From: Candidatus Aegiribacteria sp.
GTDB lineage: Bacteria; Fermentibacterota; Fermentibacteria; Fermentibacterales; JCC-6
Direction: 5' to 3'
Assembly: GCA_030642525.1 (NCBI GenBank)
Contig: DAOWNO010000144.1
Location: forward strand, 1 to 6,032
DNA length: 6,032 bases
In this document: one piece after another, positions 1 through 6,032 of the stretch
How positions within the stretch are numbered: the first letter of the stretch is position 1
Layout: the number at the start of each line of letters is the position of its first letter
Made by a program: the position numbers and the translations under genes
Notes under the pieces: generated by a model
Seen by the model: only the letters and a program-made list of their open reading frames with translations
What the model was told of the DNA's origin: nothing
The model's database searches: none

Positions 1-1244
1 CAAACGGAATTCTTGTAAGAGCAATAAGCCCCAACGGATCTCCGGAACTGCTGAGGCTTGCTTCAGCCCTTCTCAAGATACTTCTACCCATGGTTATTAT
101 TAGCACAATAAATGGTATACTGGCAAATTTTATTAAATATGAGAAGCGATTTGTAATTCTCGCTCTTTCCGGTGTTTTCGGTTTGACTGTGTCGCTTGGC
201 ATTCTGCTGGTATTCAAAGGAAGCATTGGAATTAACATACTTCCCCTATCAGTCCTCATCGGCGGTATTGTGGAGTTTATTTTCCTTCTTGTGCAAAGCT
301 GTCGAAGTGGATTCAGAGTTCATCCTTCAATCTCCAGAGACCCTTTTATGGGTCAATTGGCCAGAATGGCCTTTCCTGTTGTGGGAGGAACCATGGTGGG
401 ATTTATTGCGCCGATAGCGGATAAAATGCTGGCATCTTTCCTTCCTGAGAGCTCAGTGACTGCCATAGATTATGCCAACAGGATAAAGAACATCGTTCTC
501 GCTGTGGTGTTTCAGCCATTTCTTACTTTTGCGGACCTGAGCTTTTCAGCAGAAGCAGCCAAAGGCAGGGTGGATTCCTTTTTTAATACTCTTAGAAGAA
601 ACATGAATACCACTTCTCTGGTGATGTTTCCTACTGCCGCGCTGCTAACGGTTCTTGCTGTCCCGATAGTTTCCGTTTTCTTCCAGAAAGGTAACTTCAC
701 CGGGGAGGATTCCCGGTATATTGGTTATGCTCTGGCATTCTACGCTCCATGGCTTGCTCAGTTCGGTATCGGTTCGCTCGTTTCCAGAGCATTCTATGCC
801 CAGAAGGATTCCGCAACACCGGTAATCATTGGTATTTTCGGCGTCATCATAAATGTACTTCTGAATCTGATTCTTGTGGGTCCTCTGGGAATTGGTGGAC
901 TTGCCCTGGCAACAACGGTAATGTCGACGGCTAAAACCTTTTATCTAACCTGGTCTCTCTCCAGGAAAATGGGAGGCCTTCATCTGCGACTGATAGCAGG
1001 AGAACAGATTAAGATCTTTTCCGCGAATGTATCACTTATTGCGGGCTGTCTGGTTCTGAACTATTTCTGGCCTTTCACTACGGAATCTTCTCTGGCGGTA
1101 AGATTTACTCAACTGCTGGTTTATACTTCCGGTGGAGTTTCTCTGATGATCATTGTTCTCCGGGTACTGAAGAGTTCAACTTTTAACACGGCAGTATCTC
1201 AGGTGACCAGGGGCCTCTTGCGCAAACCTCCGGAACTCCATTAA
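1..1244 (+). CDS. MurJ/MviN-family lipid-linked sugar flippase, 5'-truncated by window edge
   Basis: Polytopic inner-membrane protein of the MurJ/MviN branch of the MOP flippase superfamily, which moves undecaprenyl-pyrophosphate-linked sugars (lipid II or O-unit-like) across the membrane. The frame is open from position 3 (first complete codon) to TAA at 1242-1244, giving 413 visible residues. MurJ proteins are usually about 500 residues, so roughly the first 100 are missing. The ATG at 90 is internal: the 29 codons before it continue the family pattern (LVRAISPNGSPELLRLA, then a membrane segment). Other family signs are ADKMLASFLPE followed by YANR (visible residues about 140-160), FFQKGNF, SRAFYAQKDSATPV and the N-rich helix after it. 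Most of the protein is hydrophobic helices. Its neighbours are polysaccharide glycosyltransferases, so it may serve this pathway rather than, or as well as, peptidoglycan. Family assignment is firm; the substrate is inference. Confidence 0.88.
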   Translation, partial: NGILVRAISPNGSPELLRLASALLKILLPMVIISTINGILANFIKYEKRFVILALSGVFGLTVSLGILLVFKGSIGINILPLSVLIGGIVEFIFLLVQSCRSGFRVHPSISRDPFMGQLARMAFPVVGGTMVGFIAPIADKMLASFLPESSVTAIDYANRIKNIVLAVVFQPFLTFADLSFSAEAAKGRVDSFFNTLRRNMNTTSLVMFPTAALLTVLAVPIVSVFFQKGNFTGEDSRYIGYALAFYAPWLAQFGIGSLVSRAFYAQKDSATPVIIGIFGVIINVLLNLILVGPLGIGGLALATTVMSTAKTFYLTWSLSRKMGGLHLRLIAGEQIKIFSANVSLIAGCLVLNYFWPFTTESSLAVRFTQLLVYTSGGVSLMIIVLRVLKSSTFNTAVSQVTRGLLRKPPELH

Positions 1245-1252
1245 AACTCGCT

Positions 1253-2533
1253 CTATAGACGCGACTTAATACGGTCTATAAAAAGATTGTGACATCTGAT
1301 TATTTCCGTGTCATACACATGCCAGAGTCTTTGGGGGTGGAAATCAATATTGTTGGGGATGTAATCAAAACCCGACGGGTAAATAAACGCTCCAAGAAAA
1401 TGAATGTAAACAGACGCAGCGAACAGGATACCGAACATCACCTTTACAATACGACGCGGAGCAATGTACCTGTCCCAGCTCTTTGCGAGAAAGATAATAA
1501 GGACAGGTATGAATTCGGAAAGGTAGCGGTAACCAAAGCAGTGACCTCCAGACCATCGTTCCCAGAATGAATAGCATATGAGGGTGAGTATGAAACCAAC
1601 AGTCAGATATCTGTCAAGAACATCAGCGCCCTTCCGGAAAACATCTCGAATCATATAAAGAAGGGAGAAAGCAAATACGGGACTGAATATCAGCAACCCG
1701 CGTGCGGGAGAAATAAGCATGCCCGGAATCGCAAGCAGAGGATCCCCAACAAACTTACCACTCTGACCCTGTCCGAGTGAAAGGATGGAGCCCCAGTATT
1801 CTATAGAATACCAGGCAAGAAACGCGACCGGGATCAGGCTTGTAAGAACAAGAGGAAGAAACCTGTCCCTCTTGTGGACAAGAACGTAAACGTAAACAGG
1901 CAAAACTATGAAAGCGTTAACAGGCCTGTTTACACATATGAGGGCAAGGAAAAAACCAGCCCAGGCAAAAACACTTTTTTTATCGCTCTGCATCAGAAGC
2001 AGGGCACTGCACAGAAATAGGATTGAAGGCCCGTGCTGCCATGTACCCCTTGCCGCCTGGCTCCAGACAAGTGTCCCGAAAGCATAGACAATACAGAAGA
2101 AGAATGATCTGCGAATACTGAAACGCAGTCCGAGGAGAATATAGAACATCAGCACAACAGAGATGGCTGCCAGCAGTGATATGGATATCTTGTTCAGTTT
2201 CAGGAGATTACTTTCCAGGTCCACTCCAATGACATTTGCCGCAAAGAAGAGGGGAACATTCATCATACCCGGGATAACTGTATAAAGATTGACTATTCTG
2301 CTCCCGGAGAAAGTGAAAGCATAGGGCATTTCCTCACCTTCAATGAAAAATTCATTGAAGTCGAAATTGCCTTCTCTCACAAGAGTGACAGCAAGAAGCT
2401 CGGATGCGACAGTGTCCCCGGATCCTATGTACTTGAAGCCTGCGATGTATATTGAAAAGGGTATCAACAGTAAGAGAGCGGATGCAAAAATTTTTGCACG
2501 GACCGTGTTAGCCGGGTCTGGAAACTTCATCAT
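1253..2533 (-). CDS. Polytopic GT-C-like membrane glycosyltransferase (PMT/ArnT-like)
   Basis: A 426-residue integral membrane protein with about ten hydrophobic segments, resembling GT-C enzymes that transfer a sugar from a polyprenyl-phosphate donor on the outer face of the inner membrane. After the first membrane helix (about residues 14-33) comes an exposed loop with GSGDT (Asp40), where GT-C enzymes usually keep a catalytic acid. Later marks are WQHGP (164-168), NRP (201-203), SPARGLLIFSP (274-284) and WSGG..FGYRYL..E..P (326-342), a pattern common in bacterial PMT-like proteins. The start is fixed by a TGA in frame directly before the ATG at 2533; a second ATG follows at 2530. The Shine-Dalgarno site is weak (TTGGA, 8 nt away). 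The gene overlaps the upstream GT2 gene by 26 bp, which suggests translational coupling and a shared donor-acceptor pathway. The exact family and substrate are not known. Confidence 0.75.
   Translation of the reverse strand: MMKFPDPANTVRAKIFASALLLLIPFSIYIAGFKYIGSGDTVASELLAVTLVREGNFDFNEFFIEGEEMPYAFTFSGSRIVNLYTVIPGMMNVPLFFAANVIGVDLESNLLKLNKISISLLAAISVVLMFYILLGLRFSIRRSFFFCIVYAFGTLVWSQAARGTWQHGPSILFLCSALLLMQSDKKSVFAWAGFFLALICVNRPVNAFIVLPVYVYVLVHKRDRFLPLVLTSLIPVAFLAWYSIEYWGSILSLGQGQSGKFVGDPLLAIPGMLISPARGLLIFSPVFAFSLLYMIRDVFRKGADVLDRYLTVGFILTLICYSFWERWSGGHCFGYRYLSEFIPVLIIFLAKSWDRYIAPRRIVKVMFGILFAASVYIHFLGAFIYPSGFDYIPNNIDFHPQRLWHVYDTEIIRCHNLFIDRIKSRL
1254..1280. terminator. Weak inverted repeat in the convergent murJ-like/GT-C gene end, possible terminator
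   Basis: TATAGAC (1254-1260) is repeated inverted as GTCTATA (1274-1280). Two more pairs (C1262-G1273, G1263-C1272) form if G1261 is bulged, leaving an 8-nt loop. It overlaps the stop codon of the leftward GT-C gene and lies just after the rightward murJ-like stop. The stem is AT-rich. On the + strand it is followed by A residues rather than T. On the - strand a TTTT run comes only after about 10 nt. It is therefore not a classical intrinsic terminator, and the call rests mainly on its position between two converging genes. Confidence 0.22.
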
Positions 2534-3422
2534 TCAGCAAATCCAACCTTTGATCGAGTTCCTGGAAACGCCTGGTCGTTACATGTAGTATTCCTCCAAC
2601 TGAAATTGAAAGCAATCCAGCAAGCGCAAGCCCTATTGAAAGTACCGGAGTTAAAGTACCGATAGCGCTGTCAATTCCATGGAAAACAAAGGGAAGAAAT
2701 GAGGCTATAAGCGTAACGAGACCAAGGCTGCCGAAGAACGAGAGAGGTTTGTAATAGAAGAAAAGGGAGACAATTTCCCGGAGAATCTTCAAGCCATCGC
2801 TGACTATGCGGATTTTGGAATGACTGTTCATCGGTCTCGAACGAAGGTCAACAGGGATTTCTACAATCCTGAACCCCCTGTTCAGAGCCATAATGGTAAG
2901 CTCAGTTTCTATCTCGAATCCCCTGGCGAGTATCTGCATCCTTTTAACGAAATCACGGGACATGGCTCTGTATCCGGAGAGGATATCGGTAAGGTTTGTT
3001 TTAAAAAGAACATTGATGGTCTTTCGGAAGAACATGTTCCCCAGTCTGTTCCGCAGGCGGAAAGCGCTGTTCGTCATGCTATTAAGCCTCGAACCAACAA
3101 CTATATCAGCTGTATCATCAAGAATAGGAGCAATGAGGGATGTTACATCCTCGGCGGGATATGTGTCGTCTCCGTCTACAAGGATGTAAATATCCGCTTC
3201 TATCTTCCGGAAGGCTTTCCGAACGGCTATTCCTTTACCCTGTTGCTTTTCGGTTATAACGACTGCGCCATGCTCGAGCGCGATGGAGACAGTTGAATCG
3301 GTTGAATTATTGTCGATTACGTAGATGTCCGCATCGGGAAGTATTCTTCGAAAATCACTGATAACTTTGCCAACGGTGATTTGTTCATCCAAACAGGGAA
3401 TTATCACAGCGATTTTTTCCAA
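2508..3422 (-). CDS. GT2 glycosyltransferase, DPM1/GtrB-like polyprenyl-phosphate sugar synthase
   Basis: A 304-residue family 2 glycosyltransferase (GT-A fold) expected to move a sugar from a nucleotide sugar to polyprenyl phosphate at the cytoplasmic face. The N-terminus carries VIIPCLDE (6-13) and IDNNSTDST (36-44). The metal-binding DGDDTYP (83-89), GSRL (110-113), LSGYRAM (148-154), GFEIETEL (168-175) and EIPVDLRSRP (188-197) follow in the order of the DPM1/DPG-synthase group. Two C-terminal membrane helices (about 230-248 and 258-281) and a charged tail resemble GtrB. I chose TTG at 3422-3420 because AGGAGG (3434-3429) lies 6 nt before it and the family's N-terminal strand begins at once. 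The longer reading from ATG at 3497 adds 25 residues unlike the family. Its stop lies inside the GT-C gene start, so the two likely act in sequence. The sugar is unknown. Confidence 0.9.
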   Translation of the reverse strand: MEKIAVIIPCLDEQITVGKVISDFRRILPDADIYVIDNNSTDSTVSIALEHGAVVITEKQQGKGIAVRKAFRKIEADIYILVDGDDTYPAEDVTSLIAPILDDTADIVVGSRLNSMTNSAFRLRNRLGNMFFRKTINVLFKTNLTDILSGYRAMSRDFVKRMQILARGFEIETELTIMALNRGFRIVEIPVDLRSRPMNSHSKIRIVSDGLKILREIVSLFFYYKPLSFFGSLGLVTLIASFLPFVFHGIDSAIGTLTPVLSIGLALAGLLSISVGGILHVTTRRFQELDQRLDLLNDEVSRPG

Positions 3423-3428
3423 GTAAAT

Positions 3429-3434
3429 CCTCCT
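3429..3434 (-). promoter_or_regulatory. Ribosome binding site (AGGAGG) that sets a TTG start
   Basis: On the - strand AGGAGG lies exactly 6 nt before TTG at 3422-3420. This is the best ribosome binding site in the region. It decides the start of the GT2 gene in favour of TTG over the in-frame ATG 75 bp upstream, which would place the site inside the coding sequence. Confidence 0.85.
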
Positions 3435-3493
3435 GCAATATGAAATTACAACTATTCTAAGCACAGGTAATCTACCTCTTCGCTCCACACGAA

Positions 3494-3532
3494 GCAATGA
3501 GAACTCCGGGCAAACCTGGAATGAATCATTGC
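3494..3532. repeat. Imperfect inverted repeat (hairpin) in the divergent control region
   Basis: GCAATGA (3494-3500) is matched inverted by TCATTGC (3526-3532). Nested inside is TCCGGG (3505-3510), a CAAA loop, and CCTGGA (3515-3520), which pairs through six positions with one G-T wobble when read on the + strand. The same inner stem has an A-C mismatch if transcribed from the - strand. A short perfect odd palindrome, AATGA-A-TCATT (3520-3530), overlaps the right arm. The element abuts the leftward -10 candidate, so it could be an operator or a leader structure of the GT2/GT-C transcript. No T-tract follows, which speaks against a terminator. The arms are seen directly; the function is a guess. 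Confidence 0.35.
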
Positions 3533-3538
3533 ATTATA
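3533..3538 (-). promoter_or_regulatory. Candidate -10 box (TATAAT) for the leftward GT2/GT-C unit
   Basis: A perfect TATAAT reads on the - strand, but no good -35 hexamer lies 16-18 nt upstream; the best frames give ATCAAG or TCAAGC. The bases before it are TCG, only part of an extended -10. If used, transcription would begin near 3526 with a leader of about 100 nt that contains the nested inverted repeat. A second possible -10, TAGAAT at 3459-3454, also lacks a -35. The spacing places this promoter back to back with the rightward one, and their -35 regions overlap. Confidence 0.35.
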
Positions 3539-3556
3539 CGAAGGATTTATCTATGC

Positions 3557-3585
3557 TTGATTATGTATTCATATCTTCATAAGAT
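3557..3585 (+). promoter_or_regulatory. Sigma70-type promoter candidate for the rightward GT4-like gene
   Basis: TTGATT (3557-3562) and TAAGAT (3580-3585) are separated by exactly 17 nt. Each hexamer matches four of six consensus positions. Transcription would begin near 3592, leaving a short leader of about 27 nt before the GTG start. The -35 box lies at the spot where the -35 of the leftward promoter would be, so the two transcripts may compete. Confidence 0.45.
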
Positions 3586-3607
3586 GCAATAGGGTAGTTC
3601 ACTTTTC

Positions 3608-3612
3608 GGAGG
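3608..3612 (+). promoter_or_regulatory. Ribosome binding site (GGAGG) for a GTG start
   Basis: GGAGG ends 6 nt before GTG at 3619-3621, the same spacing as the site of the divergent GT2 gene. It supports GTG as the true start of the GT4-like gene. The protein read from there begins MRILVATTY, a normal first strand for a GT-B enzyme. Confidence 0.85.
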
Positions 3613-3618
3613 CTGGCA

Positions 3619-4656
3619 GTGCGTATTCTTGTAGCAACCACATATACTATACCGGCTTTCTCCGGTGGCTGGACCACTCCACTGGATCTGTTCGGCAACG
3701 AGCACCAGGCGATGTATGTAGTCCGCAACCACAAAGCAGGCACAAAAAACATCGAGGGAATAAAATGTTTCGGAGTCGGTGTTACAGGAACCCTTGCAGG
3801 AGCCTGGAATCTGGGGGAGAAATACAGGCACGCTTTCATTCAAAGGCTTTTCCGAAATGCACTGAAAAAACACTTCTGCGAGTTTCAAGCCGATTTCGTT
3901 CTCTGTCTCGATCCTGAAGCAGGCTATGCCGCGATGCATTCCGGGCTTCCCTATTCCATGCGCTTTCATTCAAAATTGAGCGTCGAAGATCAGAAACCAC
4001 CCTTTGATGAACTGATGAGAAATGCAGTTTTCGCAACTGCATGTCCAGGTACACATATCCCTGATATTGAGGTTCTCGCGCACAATCAGGATCTGTCCCG
4101 GTTTCTGTTTACTGAAAGCCGGTCTGCAGAAAGAGCCCTTCTACTCACCAGCATAGACAGGATTCATGAGCCGGAGCTATTTATTGAGGGAGTCATGCTC
4201 TCAAAAACAATGAAAGGTGACATTGTAGGTACAGGAGAAAGCAGAAAAAAAATTGCTGCTGTCTGCAGAAAAACAGGGGGAAGGGTTCGCTGCCTGTCCC
4301 CGGTGCCCCGGCTGAAAGTTCCAGAACTTCTCAAGAACTACCAGGTCGGTGTAGCAACGGTCAAGCCAGTTTCACCAATCCTCTATCAGATGAAGGTAAA
4401 CGCGTACATGGCGTCAGGTCTTTTCACTCTGGCCAAACCCTGGACTCATATAGCAGTAGAAGCCCCTGAACTTGTAGGGGAATTTATCTCCGCGCGGGAG
4501 CTTGCTGACCATCTTGACTATCTAAGCAGCCACTGGTCTGAAACACTGGAGATCCGAAGAAAAGCCAGAGACTGGATTCTTGAAAATTACTCGGTGGAAA
4601 TTCCACGAAAGCGTTTCAGAGAAATACTCAGCGAGAATTTCCATGTAAACAGCTGA
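3619..4656 (+). CDS. GT4-like (GT-B fold) glycosyltransferase, divergent
   Basis: A 345-residue soluble protein that looks like a family 4 (group 1) glycosyltransferase acting at the cytoplasmic face on a lipid-linked glycan. It starts with MRILVATTY and a GG at residues 16-17, where GT-B enzymes have their first loop. The C-terminal Rossmann half shows DIVGTGESRKKIAA (201-214), VRCLSPVPRLKVPELLKNYQ (223-242), VGVATVKP and KVNAYMASGLFTLA (259-272), matching the usual order of strand, G-x-G, 'v...l...dv', and 'K..EYMA.G'. The protein ends in a basic helix typical of the family (about 310-340). The EX7E glutamates that normally contact the donor are not present: the aligned positions are Ile254 and Ala262. 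No signal peptide or membrane helix is visible. It is the only rightward gene between leftward neighbours and ends 10 bp from the Wzy-like stop. Acceptor and donor cannot be told. Confidence 0.75.
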   Translation: MRILVATTYTIPAFSGGWTTPLDLFGNEHQAMYVVRNHKAGTKNIEGIKCFGVGVTGTLAGAWNLGEKYRHAFIQRLFRNALKKHFCEFQADFVLCLDPEAGYAAMHSGLPYSMRFHSKLSVEDQKPPFDELMRNAVFATACPGTHIPDIEVLAHNQDLSRFLFTESRSAERALLLTSIDRIHEPELFIEGVMLSKTMKGDIVGTGESRKKIAAVCRKTGGRVRCLSPVPRLKVPELLKNYQVGVATVKPVSPILYQMKVNAYMASGLFTLAKPWTHIAVEAPELVGEFISARELADHLDYLSSHWSETLEIRRKARDWILENYSVEIPRKRFREILSENFHVNS

Positions 4657-4666
4657 TAAATCCTTT

Positions 4667-6032
4667 TCAGGTACATTTTCCGCTTTCTTCTATTTTTTTC
4701 GTGTCGGATTTTTCCCTGTTGAATTCTCCAAGTGCCAGAATCAGACCTGTGAAGAGCCAGAACTGCGCATTTATGGCCGGACTACGAAGTGTATTGTCAA
4801 TAAGCTGATGAGTTATAAAGCTGAATATTCCAGCCGCAAGGGCTACAGCAAGTATTCCCCCTCTATTACGGATCGCTTTGAAAAATGCGGCGAGAATCGC
4901 TCCGAGTATCAGTAGAATGGAAACCAGTGCTATGACTCCCCCCTTCACCAGCACATTCAGGAAAACACTGTTCAGTCCTCCGAACTCGTATATAGTTTGC
5001 GTACTCACGCAGTGCCTGACCTCCCAGAAACTGTACAACACCGTACGTCCCCAGAAGTATTCTCTTGCTCCCCAGCCTACACCTGTTATCGGGGATTCTG
5101 AGATCTGATTGAAGTAACCGCGGTACGAAATATATCGGTGAAGGATGGTCGGCTGAATTAAATGCGCCTCGGGATCCATGATAAAAGACATCTGTCTATC
5201 AAATGTATCCTTATAGCTTATCAGAATGGATATCGCCAGAACACCGAGAAGCAGCGGGAGCCATACCTTTGACCTGAAGTAATATAGCAGGGTTATTCCG
5301 CATCCGATGAACGTGCAGATAAGACCTCCTCTGGAGAAGGTGTAAAGCACGCTGAGCATACCAAGAATACCAGCGGCAACTGCTATGATTTTCCATCTTA
5401 GCTCCTTTTCTCTGAAGAAAAGAGCGATAGAAAGGGGCACGCTCAGCTCAAGGTAACTTGCGAACGCGTTCGGGTTATCCATGAAAAAACCCGCTATTCT
5501 TCCTCTATATACATATCCCAGACCCAAATCAATTCTTGAGAAACCGGTGATTGTAAGAAACTGGAATACCCCGAAAGCCGCCGCTATCAAAAGAGATACC
5601 ATCATAGCACGAAGCAGCTGATCGATTCTACTCTCAGTCGTGCAAATGGAAGGAATTATCACCGCCAGTGGAAAAAACAGAAAAAGACTGCTGCCATCCC
5701 GGATTGCATTCCATGTATACTGCTCGTGAATGTGAATAGAAATAAATACGCTGCTCACTTGAATGAGTATAGCAATAATGAAAAACACAAGATATGGAGA
5801 TGGTACAAAAAGCGGCTTGCGCAAAGAGATTCTATCTACAACATAGATAAATGCAAATACTGCCATAGCAATGGTTACTGTTGCTGGATTGAACTCTCCA
5901 AACTGGAAAGTCCTTACGCCTGCAATGATTATCAGGGGAAAAACAGAAAGCCAGAAAGAGGGTTTTGGTTTTACCAGAAAAAAAGTGGCAAGAGCTGTTC
6001 CGGCAAAGAACAGGAGAAGTAATTTGTGAGAA
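4667..6032 (-). CDS. O-antigen ligase/polymerase-like membrane protein (Wzy/WaaL), 5'-truncated by window edge
   Basis: Polytopic membrane protein of the O-antigen ligase/polymerase superfamily (Wzy_C type), which acts on lipid-linked glycans at the periplasmic face. The frame is open from the right edge to TGA at 4669-4667, giving 454 visible residues. The ATG at 5866 is not the likely start: 55 codons upstream encode two more membrane-like segments, and no ATG, GTG or TTG occurs in them, so the start lies outside. Signature stretches, in visible numbering, are R178IAGFF..NPN (178-188), TFSRGG (231-236), and a large outer loop with R299 followed by SPITGVGWG (313-321). After it comes GGLNSVFLNVLVKGG, where the family normally has H-N-x-x-L and H-x10-G; here Leu353 sits in the His position and Gly364 is kept. 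Polymerase versus ligase cannot be separated from sequence. Its stop faces the GT4-like gene across 10 bp. Confidence 0.85.
   Translation of the reverse strand, partial: SHKLLLLFFAGTALATFFLVKPKPSFWLSVFPLIIIAGVRTFQFGEFNPATVTIAMAVFAFIYVVDRISLRKPLFVPSPYLVFFIIAILIQVSSVFISIHIHEQYTWNAIRDGSSLFLFFPLAVIIPSICTTESRIDQLLRAMMVSLLIAAAFGVFQFLTITGFSRIDLGLGYVYRGRIAGFFMDNPNAFASYLELSVPLSIALFFREKELRWKIIAVAAGILGMLSVLYTFSRGGLICTFIGCGITLLYYFRSKVWLPLLLGVLAISILISYKDTFDRQMSFIMDPEAHLIQPTILHRYISYRGYFNQISESPITGVGWGAREYFWGRTVLYSFWEVRHCVSTQTIYEFGGLNSVFLNVLVKGGVIALVSILLILGAILAAFFKAIRNRGGILAVALAAGIFSFITHQLIDNTLRSPAINAQFWLFTGLILALGEFNREKSDTKKIEESGKCT

Noticed and set aside
90..92. ATG as the start of the murJ-like gene
   Set aside because: The frame is open to the window edge and the upstream codons fit the MurJ pattern, so this Met is internal.
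1218..1225. TTGCGCAA palindrome near the end of the murJ-like gene
   Set aside because: An isolated 8-bp palindrome inside coding sequence with no partner copies seen; expected by chance.
2820..3296. A 158-codon open frame on the + strand
   Set aside because: It lies wholly antisense to the well-supported GT2 gene, has no ribosome binding site of note, and its protein resembles no family I know.
3577..3969. Open frames on the - strand over the GT4-like gene
   Set aside because: They run antisense to a gene with good start signals and a recognisable GT-B pattern, and their proteins look like random translation rich in Cys and Arg.
4693..4699. T7 tract after the GT4-like stop as an intrinsic terminator
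   Set aside because: No GC-rich hairpin stands directly before it, and it lies inside the coding sequence of the opposing Wzy-like gene, where it encodes lysines.
5864..5866. ATG as the start of the Wzy-like gene
   Set aside because: The upstream frame stays open to the edge and encodes further membrane-like segments; no Shine-Dalgarno site precedes this codon.
5726..6022. A 98-codon open frame on the + strand near the right edge
   Set aside because: It is antisense to the Wzy-like gene; the protein is lysine- and asparagine-rich without domain signs, as expected for the reverse of hydrophobic codons.

Overview
This is a surface-polysaccharide (O-antigen or exopolysaccharide type) gene cluster from a bacterium, probably an uncultured diderm. 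It holds five protein-coding genes: a lipid-linked sugar flippase of the MurJ/MviN family, a GT-C-like membrane glycosyltransferase, a DPM1/GtrB-like GT2 glycosyltransferase, a GT4-like (GT-B fold) glycosyltransferase and an O-antigen ligase/polymerase (Wzy/WaaL-like). No tRNA, rRNA, CRISPR array, insertion sequence or attachment site was recognised. By eye the base composition is moderate and slightly AT-rich. Shine-Dalgarno sites are strong (AGGAGG, GGAGG) and non-ATG starts are used (TTG, GTG). None of this fixes the phylum, and I cannot name the species.

Layout, left to right. Positions 1-1244 (+) carry the 3' part of the murJ-like gene; its frame is open to the left edge, so the gene starts outside the window. 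Its end faces the GT-C gene (1253-2533, -) across 8 bp. The GT-C gene overlaps the 3' end of the GT2 gene (2508-3422, -) by 26 bp, so the two form one translationally close unit read leftward. Positions 3423-3618 are a divergent control region, with a promoter candidate for each direction and an imperfect inverted repeat between them. The GT4-like gene (3619-4656, +) reads rightward and ends 10 bp from the stop of the Wzy/WaaL-like gene (4667-6032, -). That last gene runs off the right edge with its frame open, so its N-terminus is also missing.

Likely joint role (inference). The GT4-like enzyme would help build a lipid-linked glycan on the cytoplasmic side. The GT2 enzyme would make a polyprenyl-phosphate sugar, which the GT-C enzyme would use as donor on the outer face of the inner membrane. 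The MurJ-like protein may flip lipid-linked units, and the Wzy/WaaL-like protein would polymerise or ligate them. Every protein belongs to a recognisable family, and I see no clearly new system. The points most worth a second look are lost or altered signature residues in three proteins (MurJ-like, GT4-like and Wzy-like), the GtrB/GtrC-like pair without a visible GtrA flippase, and the structured divergent control region.
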